From a virus: a stretch of DNA of 32,173 bases. Both the position numbers and the translations under genes were made by a program. The notes below the pieces were generated by a model, which saw nothing but the letters and a program-made list of their open reading frames with translations, did no database searches and was not told the DNA's origin. This document shows, piece after piece, positions 12,933 through 20,986 of the stretch (positions are counted from its first letter, which is position 1; each line of letters opens with the position of its first letter). The DNA lies in IMG/VR virus record IMGVR_UViG_3300042541_000726, positions 1 through 32,173 of that record; one strand, 5' to 3'.

Positions 12933-12960
12933 CAAAGATAGTATTATTCTATCATACAAA
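12933..12960 (-). promoter_or_regulatory. Early promoter 1 with embedded palindrome
   Basis: Minus strand 12940-12933 reads TATCTTTG and TTTG lies at 12960-12957, 16 bases upstream. GATAG-N7-CTATC (12953-12937) overlaps the -7 box, exactly as in promoter 2. No terminator separates it from the late gene ending at 13021, so late read-through is possible. Confidence 0.75.
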
Positions 12961-13020
12961 CCAAATTTATTTTATAAAATATTGCATTTTGTTCTATAAC
13001 CCCCGTAAATATTGAGAAAA

Positions 13021-13692
13021 TTATTTTGCCGAAGCAAGCCCGAAACCTAATAAAGCCCCGAAACCGATTTTAAAAGCCGTTGTTTCGAACCATTTTTTGC
13101 GGTCTTTAATATATATATTACTCATTCCTTGCAGTTGAATGTTCGGATTGTCAATATGTAATCGAACCACCTGATCGGATTTTTTGAACAAATGATTAAA
13201 TAAGCCGTTTCGCAGCGTATCCCCTACTGAATAGGTAAATTGTGCGGGCGCAATAAGCGAATCGATTACAAGCGTTCCATTGGACAAAATTTGTCCATTT
13301 ATAGAAAACCACCTTTCACCCTTTGAAAAGGAAACAGGGACCCGCAAATAATTAACCGAATCAATTTTTTCAGTTTCCGCGATCGGGATTTCCGTTTTAA
13401 TAACGTACCGCGTTTTGAATTGAATTATCTCTTTCGGGTTTTTTATTTTCATTACCCGGAGCGCAAATATTTCTTGTTCGTTTTTTTGGATTTCCGCGCT
13501 TTTAATTTTAATCACTAAATTTTGACTATAAATAAAGCTGGAATCCTGAAGCCGTGTTTTTTTAAAATCGTTTATTTCGGAATCTTGTTTTTTTAGTTCG
13601 GAAATGTATTCGCGGTTTAAACTGCAACTGCGAAATAATAACACAATTAAAATAAAACAAGCGATCAAAACGAAATTTATTCCCTTATACAT
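13021..13692 (-). CDS. Membrane-anchored spanin-like/structural accessory protein
   Basis: This 223-residue protein has an N-terminal membrane segment (INFVLIACFILIVLLF, residues 5-20) with Cys23 just after it (not a clean lipobox). A charged coiled-coil stretch follows (LKKQDSEINDFKKTRLQDSS and on), then a beta-rich domain (RWFSINGQILSNGTLVIDS). The C-terminus is hydrophobic and glycine-rich (IGFGALLGFGLASAK). An anchored coiled coil with a periplasmic domain at the end of a lysis cluster fits an inner-membrane spanin analogue, but this is inference. It is the last gene of the late operon and overlaps its neighbour by 8 bases. Confidence 0.5.
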   Translation of the reverse strand: MYKGINFVLIACFILIVLLFRSCSLNREYISELKKQDSEINDFKKTRLQDSSFIYSQNLVIKIKSAEIQKNEQEIFALRVMKIKNPKEIIQFKTRYVIKTEIPIAETEKIDSVNYLRVPVSFSKGERWFSINGQILSNGTLVIDSLIAPAQFTYSVGDTLRNGLFNHLFKKSDQVVRLHIDNPNIQLQGMSNIYIKDRKKWFETTAFKIGFGALLGFGLASAK

Positions 13693-13882
13693 TAACCTGA
13701 GTTATTAATAATAGTTGAATCCAAAATTTAGAAAATTCAGCTTTGTTTCTGAGATTGTTTTCTAAAACCTTTTTAGCAAAACTTAAAGGCATTTCCTTTT
13801 CCATTACGTAGTTAGAAACAACCATTATTAATCGTTCGTCCGCTTCTAAATCGGTTTTCGGTAAATATGTTTCAAGCTCCAT
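13685..13882 (-). CDS. 65-residue hypothetical protein
   Basis: This small acidic-to-neutral helical protein (METYLPKTDLEADERLIM-like start after MEL) ends with a hydrophobic stretch FWIQLLLITQVNV. The last ~13 residues might associate with membrane but are too short for a firm transmembrane call. It starts 4 bases after the PAS-HisKA gene and overlaps the spanin-like gene by 8 bases. It therefore belongs to the same message. Function unknown. Confidence 0.5.
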   Translation of the reverse strand: MELETYLPKTDLEADERLIMVVSNYVMEKEMPLSFAKKVLENNLRNKAEFSKFWIQLLLITQVNV

Positions 13883-13886
13883 TATT

Positions 13887-14456
13887 TTAAATTTGCCGCG
13901 TGGCTTTTTTAACTAAGTTATGAATTGATTTATCGAGCTGCTCAACTGATAAGTTAACCATTTCAAGCAATTTAATATTTTCTTCGGTTGTTTCGGAAAA
14001 ATCTTTTTCAATTAACATTTTAACAAGCCCCGCAATGCTGGTCAAAGGTTGGCGTAATTCGTGCGAAAGCATAAATCTAAAATCCTCTAAAAGTTGCTTT
14101 TGCTTTTCGTATTCGTGGGATGTTATCGAAGTAACATCGGTAATAGGTAACCCGACAAAATGCAAGGAATTTAAAATAAAATAAATGTTCCAAAGGTTCC
14201 AGCGCATCGACCCGTTTTTTTGTTTTGTCTTAGCATAAAATCGAATTGGTAACGGCGCGCGTTCCTTCGCTCTTTTCACCGAATCGGAAAACTCGCCAAA
14301 ATCGGAATTATCCGAAATCATTTCGGAAACATTTTTCGGTTTTATGTGGCTGGAATATTCTTTAAACAAATCATTACTTCCCACAATAACCCCGCTTTCA
14401 TCGGTTACCACGTAAAATAAATCGATTGAATTTGTTAGAATATATCTCGCGCTCAT
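13887..14456 (-). CDS. PAS-HisKA protein lacking the kinase ATPase domain
   Basis: This 189-residue soluble protein has a PAS-like sensor domain at about 8-112 (LFYVVTDESGVIVGSND, then KNGSMRWNLWNIYFI and HFVGLPITDVT). The dimerisation/phosphoacceptor helix of a histidine kinase follows, with H-box FMLSHELRQPLTSIAGL and phosphoacceptor His132. The second DHp helix is present (ENIKLLEMVNLSVEQLDKSI). The protein then stops: no N, G1 or G2 boxes of the ATPase domain exist, and the following gene does not supply them. It could be phosphorylated by, dimerise with, or titrate a host kinase. It sits in the late lysis cluster. Confidence 0.85.
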   Translation of the reverse strand: MSARYILTNSIDLFYVVTDESGVIVGSNDLFKEYSSHIKPKNVSEMISDNSDFGEFSDSVKRAKERAPLPIRFYAKTKQKNGSMRWNLWNIYFILNSLHFVGLPITDVTSITSHEYEKQKQLLEDFRFMLSHELRQPLTSIAGLVKMLIEKDFSETTEENIKLLEMVNLSVEQLDKSIHNLVKKATRQI

Positions 14457-14502
14457 TTATTTAAAATAAAAGCGCAAATTAATTTAATTAAATTTTAATT
14501 GT

Positions 14503-14979
14503 TTATGATTTCAATGCAAAGTTAATTTTTGAAAACATTGTAAACCACGAAGTAAAAGAGTTTAACAAATAAACCATAGTGCAAACAAGCATGAAACCGA
14601 ATTCAATACCCATACAAACCCCGTTTAAGTCGTTTTTAACGCTTATCGTTTTGTTTTGGGGATGTAATACTATTAATTCATTTGCGCTTCGTGTATCGCC
14701 TTGTTTTAAGTGTTTCAAATCATTCAGTTTTAATGTATCGGAATATCGAATAATTACTTTCGGGATTTCGAAATTATAATTAATAGCGGTTGTTTCTTTT
14801 TCAGTAAAAAATATTTGCCCTGATTCCGCAACAAAATAATTTTTATCTAAATCAAATGTTTGATTCGAATAAACATTTTGTAAATCGGAAATATAACCGT
14901 GCGAAATATCCGAAAAATGAAAAGATAAAAGCGTATCGTTAGAAATTTGAACGATTGAATCGCGTGTTTCCTCAATCAT
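14503..14979 (-). CDS. C-tail-anchored membrane protein of the lysis cluster
   Basis: This 158-residue protein has no signal peptide and a mostly beta-type hydrophilic domain at 1-120. A single strongly hydrophobic segment lies near the C-terminus (IEFGFMLVCTMVYLLNSF onward, about residues 124-148), followed by a short basic tail. Its start overlaps the holin candidate's stop by 8 bases. Placement suggests a lysis regulator (for example antiholin) or spanin-type partner, but no family is recognised. Confidence 0.5.
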   Translation of the reverse strand: MIEETRDSIVQISNDTLLSFHFSDISHGYISDLQNVYSNQTFDLDKNYFVAESGQIFFTEKETTAINYNFEIPKVIIRYSDTLKLNDLKHLKQGDTRSANELIVLHPQNKTISVKNDLNGVCMGIEFGFMLVCTMVYLLNSFTSWFTMFSKINFALKS

Positions 14980-15178
14980 TTTGTACCCCCTTTTCTTTTG
15001 GCTTCCAAACCCATTTCAACGTTATAACCGCACCAATAATATAAGCAAATGTTTCTTTGTCGATTTGCTTTAAAAAGAATAACCAAAAGCCCGTTATAAT
15101 TGCCATCGACCCGATACAATAGTTCCAATATTCAAAAATAATATTTAAAACTGTTCTGAGTTTGCGCGGTTCAATCAT
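14972..15178 (-). CDS. Holin candidate, two membrane segments
   Basis: This 68-residue protein has two hydrophobic helices (WNYCIGSMAIITGFWLFFL, about 18-36, and TFAYIIGAVITLKWVW, about 43-58) and a charged C-terminal tail (KPKEKGVQND). Size, two-helix topology and a basic tail fit a class II/III-type holin that would release the lysozyme encoded at 16001-16450. Its start overlaps the secreted-protein gene by 8 bases. No sequence family was recognised, so the call rests on topology and context. Confidence 0.6.
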   Translation of the reverse strand: MIEPRKLRTVLNIIFEYWNYCIGSMAIITGFWLFFLKQIDKETFAYIIGAVITLKWVWKPKEKGVQND

Positions 15179-15947
15179 TTCGAACTATTTTAAAAGGTGA
15201 ATCGCTCCCAACATTGCGCCCCAAAAGATCAAAATATGTTTCAATGCTTTTTTTTTTATTTCTGCATTCAAAATATGCAATTTCTGAAAGCGTTTCGTTT
15301 CCGTTTAAATCAATTTCGCGAATAGCCAAATAATTAATTCCGTTTTCGAAATTATCAGTTTGAATTTGATAAACGCTTTGATTCGAATTGTTTTCAATTT
15401 GCGGCTGGATTGTTTCCGCTATATCCCATCGAATTAAATCTTTCGAAATTATAAGTTCGAAACGATCCGTATTCGTATTTGAACACGTTTTAAATTGCAC
15501 GTTCAGGAATTCCGCACCCATTACCGCACTAAGCCCGCAAAATTCAACCGCTAAAGGAGAAATGATTAACGAGTAAGGGCAAAAGTTATCGATTAATTCG
15601 GACGAAATATCAAAACAAATTACAACCGTGTCAATTCCCGCATCGATTAAATTCCCGTATCCCGTGAAAATACAATCCGAATTATATTGTCGAATCTCAT
15701 TGACTAATAACGGACTTCCAAACGGGCTTGAATAACTAAAACGCGCCTGTTGAGTAGCTAAAATCTGTTTAACTTTTACGCAAATTGTCGTGTCGGTAAT
15801 ATTTGCCGAAATACATTGACCCGTGTTGTTTAAAGAGTTAAAGGAAGGGAAACCCCAAAAAGATTTTACAACTTTTGCCGAATCGCATTGAGCGTTTCCG
15901 TAGTTTACAAAAGTTAATAAGGCGAATAAAGTAATTAGGTTTTTCAT
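15171..15947 (-). CDS. Secreted protein resembling type IX secretion cargo of Flavobacteriia
   Basis: This 258-residue protein has a Sec signal peptide (MKNLITLFALLTFVNYGNAQ, cleavage near residue 19-20). A cysteine-rich region (about 21-155) follows. A fibronectin-III-like module comes next, with the order FELIISKDLIRWD, then YQIQTDNFENGINYLAIRE and IDLNGNETLS. That is the layout typical of Flavobacteriia extracellular proteins just before their C-terminal sorting domain. The end, KSIETYFDLLGRNVGSDSPF, resembles the first strand of a type A T9SS sorting domain but is cut short. It lies between the lysozyme and holin genes. It may act at the cell surface. Confidence 0.65.
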   Translation of the reverse strand: MKNLITLFALLTFVNYGNAQCDSAKVVKSFWGFPSFNSLNNTGQCISANITDTTICVKVKQILATQQARFSYSSPFGSPLLVNEIRQYNSDCIFTGYGNLIDAGIDTVVICFDISSELIDNFCPYSLIISPLAVEFCGLSAVMGAEFLNVQFKTCSNTNTDRFELIISKDLIRWDIAETIQPQIENNSNQSVYQIQTDNFENGINYLAIREIDLNGNETLSEIAYFECRNKKKSIETYFDLLGRNVGSDSPFKIVRND

Positions 15948-16000
15948 ACCCCGTTTACGAACCTAATCGCATTTGGGTTTATTACTTTTTCAATTTAAAA

Positions 16001-16450
16001 TTACATAAAATAAAGTTTTGCTTCGGCTTTTCTTCGGCGTACTAATCCGGGTAATTTTTTACCGCCCGCGTTCACCCATTTATTGAATTCTAATTCAATT
16101 GTCGGATCGTTCGGGTTTAATTTAACTTTTTTAAATAATGTTGATTTTGCCAGCGCACCCATTCCCAAATTAAAAGCAAATGAAACAAGCGCATCAAATT
16201 GATTTTGCGTTAATGTAACATTGAAAAATAAAGCCGAAACATTTTTTTCAAAATCTTCAAGCGTTACTAAAAGTAAATCTTCGGCATCCTGAATACTTTT
16301 CAATTTATCGGTAATTTTAATCGGGCTTTTATTCGGGTAATAAGTCGAGCCGTAACCAATTGTAACAATACCCGCTGGACATTTATACGCGGTTAATTCT
16401 AAACCCTCAAAACTTTTTATTAAGTCAATTCCCGTTTGGCTCGTTTTCAT
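16001..16450 (-). CDS. T4-type lysozyme (GH24 endolysin)
   Basis: This 149-residue muramidase cleaves peptidoglycan at host lysis. The GH24 active-site region is clear: KSFEG (catalytic Glu15), then AYKCPAGIVTIGYGST with Thr30. The position of the T4 lysozyme aspartate is occupied by Cys24, as in the CPAG subgroup of phage lysozymes. The C-terminal FNKWVNAGGKKLPGLVRRRK is also family-typical. There is no signal peptide, so a holin is needed; one candidate lies two genes downstream. The start overlaps the small upstream gene by 26 bases. Confidence 0.93.
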   Translation of the reverse strand: MKTSQTGIDLIKSFEGLELTAYKCPAGIVTIGYGSTYYPNKSPIKITDKLKSIQDAEDLLLVTLEDFEKNVSALFFNVTLTQNQFDALVSFAFNLGMGALAKSTLFKKVKLNPNDPTIELEFNKWVNAGGKKLPGLVRRRKAEAKLYFM

Positions 16451-16646
16451 CTGTTAAATTAATTAAAGGTAAATAATCAATCAATTCTAAATTTTTAACC
16501 CATTCAATAGAAGTTTGTTCAACTTCTTCAATGCTAATAATATAATTATTATTCGCGTCTTTAATTGGATTAAAATAATTATCGGGCATAAATTCAACAC
16601 CAAATAATAATTGCGCTTGTTCTTCGGTTAATAAATAAACTTTCAT
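16425..16646 (-). CDS. 73-residue protein between tail and lysis genes
   Basis: This small acidic protein starts MKVYLLTEEQAQLLFGVEFM and has NYFNPIKDANNNYIISIEEV in the middle. The fold resembles short tail-fibre-assembly or tail-associated accessory proteins only in size and place. It overlaps the upstream gene by 1 base (TAATG) and the lysozyme gene by 26 bases, showing tight coupling. Function unknown. Confidence 0.55.
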   Translation of the reverse strand: MKVYLLTEEQAQLLFGVEFMPDNYFNPIKDANNNYIISIEEVEQTSIEWVKNLELIDYLPLINLTDENEPNGN

Positions 16647-17437
16647 TACACGTTACGTCCTAAAGTTGTTTGAAATGCTTGAATAATTGTGTAAAGATTT
16701 ACCGATTCCGTATCATTTAAACCGCTTCCGATAGTTGCAAAAGCACATTGTTTAGTTGAATATCCTGTGGTCCAATTATTAAACTGACCTATATAAATGG
16801 GAATTGTTGGAATACCCGTTGAAAGAGTTGTTGAATTTTGTAAAACAATTCCGTTTTTATATCCTTTTTTTAAATTTGATGCCGTTCTACTTGATAAATA
16901 AAATCCCGCTGAACCCGTAGTGGCTACTTGATTATAAGCCCCATCATTTACGGCAGAATAGAAAAAATTATTGAAATTAATTAACATTCCTAAAGTAGTC
17001 CCACCGGGTGAATTATAAGCACCCATATCATATCTATCGGGGATTATTAGTGCGGTTGTTCTTGAATAATAACCAATTGAAGTTGAATTTCTTGCTAAAG
17101 TAATTGAAGGCGTTAAAAAAGTATTTGCAAAAGTATTTAATCCATTACCCAAAGCCCCGCCGCTGGAATGTACCCAACCGCCTGTAAATGCAAGTCGAAA
17201 AGCGGCGTTTGTATCTAAAGGGCTTTTTAAATTAAATTTGTGAGAAAATGCGGTTCCCCCTACCATTGGATAAATTGCGCTTAGTTTTGTCCACAATCCG
17301 TTATTTTTTAATGAAGTAACCAAAACACAAAGAGCGGAAATAATTGTATTATCTGTTATTCCCGTTGCGTTTATGAATGCGATTACGTCAACATCCGAAC
17401 ATCTATTTTTAAACCAAAAAGAATTTACAAAAATCAT
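16646..17437 (-). CDS. Tail-associated protein with LamG/concanavalin-like fold
   Basis: This 263-residue protein has a beta-rich sequence with SLKNNGLWTKLSAIYPMVGG near the start. NSTSIGYYSRT and the C-terminal DTESVNLYTIIQAFQTTLGR follow. This combination is common in phage surface proteins downstream of tail fibres and is usually assigned a jelly-roll/LamG-like fold. It likely binds cell-surface glycans or decorates the fibre. It follows the tail-fibre gene by 1 base. Receptor binding is inferred. Confidence 0.6.
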   Translation of the reverse strand: MIFVNSFWFKNRCSDVDVIAFINATGITDNTIISALCVLVTSLKNNGLWTKLSAIYPMVGGTAFSHKFNLKSPLDTNAAFRLAFTGGWVHSSGGALGNGLNTFANTFLTPSITLARNSTSIGYYSRTTALIIPDRYDMGAYNSPGGTTLGMLINFNNFFYSAVNDGAYNQVATTGSAGFYLSSRTASNLKKGYKNGIVLQNSTTLSTGIPTIPIYIGQFNNWTTGYSTKQCAFATIGSGLNDTESVNLYTIIQAFQTTLGRNV

Positions 17438-17438
17438 T

Positions 17439-19091
17439 TTAATAAGTTCCGATTAAATAAACTTTTAAACCCGTTGCCGTTCCGTTTCCAATTTGATCGA
17501 TATCAATTGAAATTTCGGAATCGTCCGCTAAACTTGAATCGGAAATAACGGGCAAAATTGCCGCCGTTGTGCTTGTTTTTTCCGTGTTATCTATTGTAAT
17601 TTTTGTGCTTAAAATCGAAGTTCCGTTTTCGTTAATATCTACGGTAAAAATCGTTCCGCTGGCTTGCGCCGTTGTTAATGAAGCACGGACCGAAGTTAAA
17701 GTAATTGCGCGCGGCATTCTAAAAATTACTTTATTCGTTCCCGTTGTTAACGCGGTTGTTTCGTCCGAAGCCGCTACAATTAACTCGAAGTTTTGAGTAA
17801 ATGTTCTATTCGCGCTTAAATCCTGAGTAACGCCGTTTATTGTAATCGTTCGTAAATCTGTTACGGGCGTATATCCTAAAGCCGTCGCAATTGTTTTATT
17901 TTTCCAAAGCTGCGTTGAACTTTCATAAAATAAACCGTCATTATCAGTAACCGAAGTTATTAAAACATCGTGCAAACTTTCAATTTCTAAAACTTCAGCA
18001 ATTTTAAAAATTATTCGCCCAAAATTTGGATGCGATCGGGCGCAAACACCTATAAAAATTTCATAGTTTGGATGAGCTGGAATAGTTGCAGTAATTCCAC
18101 CCGCAACCGTAGCGGATAAATAAAGCAAATCGCCCGCAGAAAAAGACGAAGTATTTAAATCGTGCGCGCTTCCTGAAATCGCAACAAATCCGTCTGAATT
18201 ATTTGCAATATTAGCCGTTACCCATCCAATAGTTTTTTTACTATTTACATTATTTGCCTGAGCAAGTACCGCATTCGGGCGGTTTCCCGTTGCGCCCGAT
18301 AAATAAACTATTTGCCCCTTTGTTAATGTTACGCCCGTTGAATTTCGAACGATAATTTGCACCGTTTCCGCTTTGTCTACATTGCCGTCATTGTCAGTAT
18401 CGTAAACGGATTTAAACATATCTCCGCCCCCGATCGTTTGTAAAGCCCAAACCGCGTTATCTAAGGTATTGTCTGAACAGATGTAAACATTTCCATTATC
18501 CAACACCCAGCGCGACCCTACAACATAACCCTTTGTTATATCGTCAAACTCATTAGGAATTGATGTAAAAGTATATCGAACCTCACGAATTGTAAAGCCG
18601 TTTTGCTCCATTACGTAAAGCCGCCCCGCTTCCCATTTTAACTCGTAATCGATTGAGCAAATTTGCGCCACGCCCTTTGCACCACCTAAACCGCCGTCCG
18701 TAGTTCCCTTTTTAAACTTTGCGCCGTTATCGAATGTTAATCCAGCGTTTGTAAATGCAATATCGTTATCGGTTGTATTTCCTTCGTCCGTTACTTCCTG
18801 TAATGTTGGAACATCGCCCGGACCACCGCCGCCGAAATCCCCTAATAAAACATTTAATTCATTCAGGAAGTCAACACCCGAAACAGGAATAATAGAAGTT
18901 GCGCCGTTTATTAGTTCGACTTCGGTATAATCTATTTCAATATTTCTTCGATTTACGAAAGTTATTCGAACTATATCGCCCAAATTAAACAAACGCAAAC
19001 CGTCTTTTAAAACATCGTAACTATTAGTAAATCCGTTTCTTAAATCGACTATTTCAATTCGCCCGCCCGCGTTCGTTATTGTAACGTCCAT
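17439..19091 (-). CDS. Tail fibre/virion protein
   Basis: In this 550-residue protein, the N-terminal ~90 residues form a small beta domain (MDVTITNAGGRIEIVDLRNG). A glycine-rich joint (GDFGGGGPGD, about 88-97) follows, then TLQEVTDEGNTTDNDIAF, a motif found at shaft starts of many phage fibres. In the middle, RNSTGVTLTKGQIVYLSGAT to VAISGSAHDL is a fold shared by many phage structural proteins. Next comes TALGYTPV, another fibre motif, and a beta-rich C-terminal domain. Together with the LamG-like protein it is the prime candidate for host recognition. Confidence 0.7.
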   Translation of the reverse strand: MDVTITNAGGRIEIVDLRNGFTNSYDVLKDGLRLFNLGDIVRITFVNRRNIEIDYTEVELINGATSIIPVSGVDFLNELNVLLGDFGGGGPGDVPTLQEVTDEGNTTDNDIAFTNAGLTFDNGAKFKKGTTDGGLGGAKGVAQICSIDYELKWEAGRLYVMEQNGFTIREVRYTFTSIPNEFDDITKGYVVGSRWVLDNGNVYICSDNTLDNAVWALQTIGGGDMFKSVYDTDNDGNVDKAETVQIIVRNSTGVTLTKGQIVYLSGATGNRPNAVLAQANNVNSKKTIGWVTANIANNSDGFVAISGSAHDLNTSSFSAGDLLYLSATVAGGITATIPAHPNYEIFIGVCARSHPNFGRIIFKIAEVLEIESLHDVLITSVTDNDGLFYESSTQLWKNKTIATALGYTPVTDLRTITINGVTQDLSANRTFTQNFELIVAASDETTALTTGTNKVIFRMPRAITLTSVRASLTTAQASGTIFTVDINENGTSILSTKITIDNTEKTSTTAAILPVISDSSLADDSEISIDIDQIGNGTATGLKVYLIGTY

Positions 19092-19631
19092 TTAAAATCT
19101 ATTTCTATTGAAAATACTTCTATTACCACGAACCGAACCTAAATAAGCCGTTCCCGTTTTATTTATTCGTCCCCTAAAATTGCAGCTTGTTTCCCATTCA
19201 GGGTAACTTTCAACATTATCGTTTAAGAAATCAATTAATCTTTTTGCGTATTCTTGAGCCGCACCCCGCGCCGCTTGAATGGTACGTTGCAAAGTTGGTT
19301 CGGGGACCATATCGGAAAAATCCGTTTTCTTTGAAACAACCCCGTAAGCGGTAACGGTTGTTTGATTTTGCGAAAGTAATCGAGCGTAAGCCGAATAACA
19401 AAGAAAACCCGCGTATTGTGCTTTTAATTCGGGGTAAAAATACGTTGCTGGAAATGTAGGCGGGTCAACTTCGGTAAAAAGTTTTAAATATAAATCCTTT
19501 CCCAAAAGTTCGTATAAATCCAATTCTTGAGCTTCGATAATATACGGGTCCAAACGCGCTTCGGGTACATTATCAGAAATTGCCCGAAACAATTGAATAT
19601 CTGAAACCGAAATTAATTTAATTGTTTGCAT
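19092..19631 (-). CDS. Head-tail connector protein (DUF6712/gp6-like)
   Basis: This 179-residue mostly helical protein follows the portal gene with a 14-base overlap. The start ISVSDIQLFRAISDNVPEAR and IIEAQELDLYELLGKDLYLK are typical of the Bacteroidetes connector family (DUF6712-like). The arginine-rich C-terminus (RNRSIFNRNRF) may contact DNA or the portal ring. It probably forms the first ring below the portal. Identification is from pattern memory and position. Confidence 0.65.
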   Translation of the reverse strand: MQTIKLISVSDIQLFRAISDNVPEARLDPYIIEAQELDLYELLGKDLYLKLFTEVDPPTFPATYFYPELKAQYAGFLCYSAYARLLSQNQTTVTAYGVVSKKTDFSDMVPEPTLQRTIQAARGAAQEYAKRLIDFLNDNVESYPEWETSCNFRGRINKTGTAYLGSVRGNRSIFNRNRF

Positions 19632-20967
19632 TTTGTCTGAATGGATTTAAAATTTGTTCGATTTGCTCATTTGCTAAAATTGGAAACGAAGCCGCGATAA
19701 TTGCCTTTGCAGTTTCAAAAGGGTAAACCCCGTTTGCAACGTTCGTCAATATATCAGTCAATAAATTGATTTGAACGCGATTTAATGCGTTTTGCGGCGT
19801 TTTAACTTCCGTTTCAATATTCCGTATTGAATTATTATTTTGAGCCGTTAAAATCGTTGTTTCAACATTCGCACCCGTGCTTAATTGCAGCGGTAAAATA
19901 GAAACGGGTTTTCCAATTAAACGCGAAAACTGTTCTTCGAAAACAATTCGATCGGGTTCGGTTTCCGAATTATATATTATATACGCCTCTATTAACTCGC
20001 TGGACGTTGCCAAACTTCCCGGCTGCAATACGCCCGCCAAAATGTTAGGAATCGCAAAACATTTAACTATCGCCTGTTCAACGCTTTTTTCGTGGTATTC
20101 GAAACGATTGTCAACGCCCGAACCAGCGTTAAAAGGTGTAAACGTTGGGGCTTGTTGACCCGGTTCGACCTCAACGTACATAATATTCCCCGCGCCGTCC
20201 GCGCCTTGAAATTCGGTTAAAACTTGTTGTTTTTCAAAGCGTATTTTTTCAGATTCCGAAACGCCAAAATCGATATACATTCCCGAAGAAGTAAACGAAG
20301 TTCGAATGTTTTTATTTTTATAAAGTTTAGCTTGATAATCTGTTTCAATGTCTTCGGCTACGGGATCTGCTAAACCTACGGGGTAAGCGTTAAAACCCGC
20401 CTGAGAATACCAAAGAACTTGACCCGGATATTTTGCGGCTTTTTCTGCATAATTCAAACCTTCCATTTCGTTTATTTCTTCGATTACTTTCGAAGGATCG
20501 AAACGATTTAAATAAACAATATCAGCGCGGTTAAATTTAGTTATTTGGCTGGACCCGTCCCAATTATTATAATACGCAATTTGACCATTTAAAGCCAAAC
20601 GCGTGTCCTGAAAAGGCATATAATTTCTTTCGATAATTTGCCCCAATCCGTTGTATTTTACGTGGACCGCAAAACCATATAACGCGGCGTAATCATTCGC
20701 GCAAAGGTTTAATAATTTATCCATTGTAACGCCGTTACGATTCGTTACAGATTTATAAATTAAAGGATCGGAAAAACCGCGCCCAACTATAAACCTTCTA
20801 AAACGATTTACGCAACGTGTCGCAACACCTGAACACGCGATTAAGTCAACCATTCTTTGCGGGTAACTATTATCGGAATCCCAACCTAATATTTTTTCCT
20901 GTTTTAACGAAGTAATAATTAGCCGCTTATTGCTGCGCGGGATTGTTATTCGGCTTCCGTGTTCCAT
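19618..20967 (-). CDS. Portal protein
   Basis: This 449-residue protein forms the dodecameric DNA gateway of the capsid vertex. Features are an N-terminal clip/wing region with ILGWDSDNSYPQRMVDLIAC and CVNRFRRFIVGRGF. Then come NGLGQIIERNYMPFQDTRLA, PLADPVAED-type middle sequence, and FAIPNILAGVLQPGSLATSS, which matches the portal core signature in HK97/SPP1-like portals. The tail of the protein is helical. It lies between a small structural gene and the connector gene, far from terL in this unusual gene order. Confidence 0.85.
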   Translation of the reverse strand: MEHGSRITIPRSNKRLIITSLKQEKILGWDSDNSYPQRMVDLIACSGVATRCVNRFRRFIVGRGFSDPLIYKSVTNRNGVTMDKLLNLCANDYAALYGFAVHVKYNGLGQIIERNYMPFQDTRLALNGQIAYYNNWDGSSQITKFNRADIVYLNRFDPSKVIEEINEMEGLNYAEKAAKYPGQVLWYSQAGFNAYPVGLADPVAEDIETDYQAKLYKNKNIRTSFTSSGMYIDFGVSESEKIRFEKQQVLTEFQGADGAGNIMYVEVEPGQQAPTFTPFNAGSGVDNRFEYHEKSVEQAIVKCFAIPNILAGVLQPGSLATSSELIEAYIIYNSETEPDRIVFEEQFSRLIGKPVSILPLQLSTGANVETTILTAQNNNSIRNIETEVKTPQNALNRVQINLLTDILTNVANGVYPFETAKAIIAASFPILANEQIEQILNPFRQNANN

Positions 20968-20986
20968 TTCGAAAAGAATGATTTAA

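Noticed and set aside
12747-12959. Longer 70-residue form of the first early gene
   Set aside because: Its start falls inside the promoter and palindrome; the ATG at 12905 has the CCCC box at the usual distance.
15948-16000. Promoter before the secreted-protein gene (TAGGTTCG)
   Set aside because: It has one mismatch to TAnnTTTG and no well-placed upstream element.
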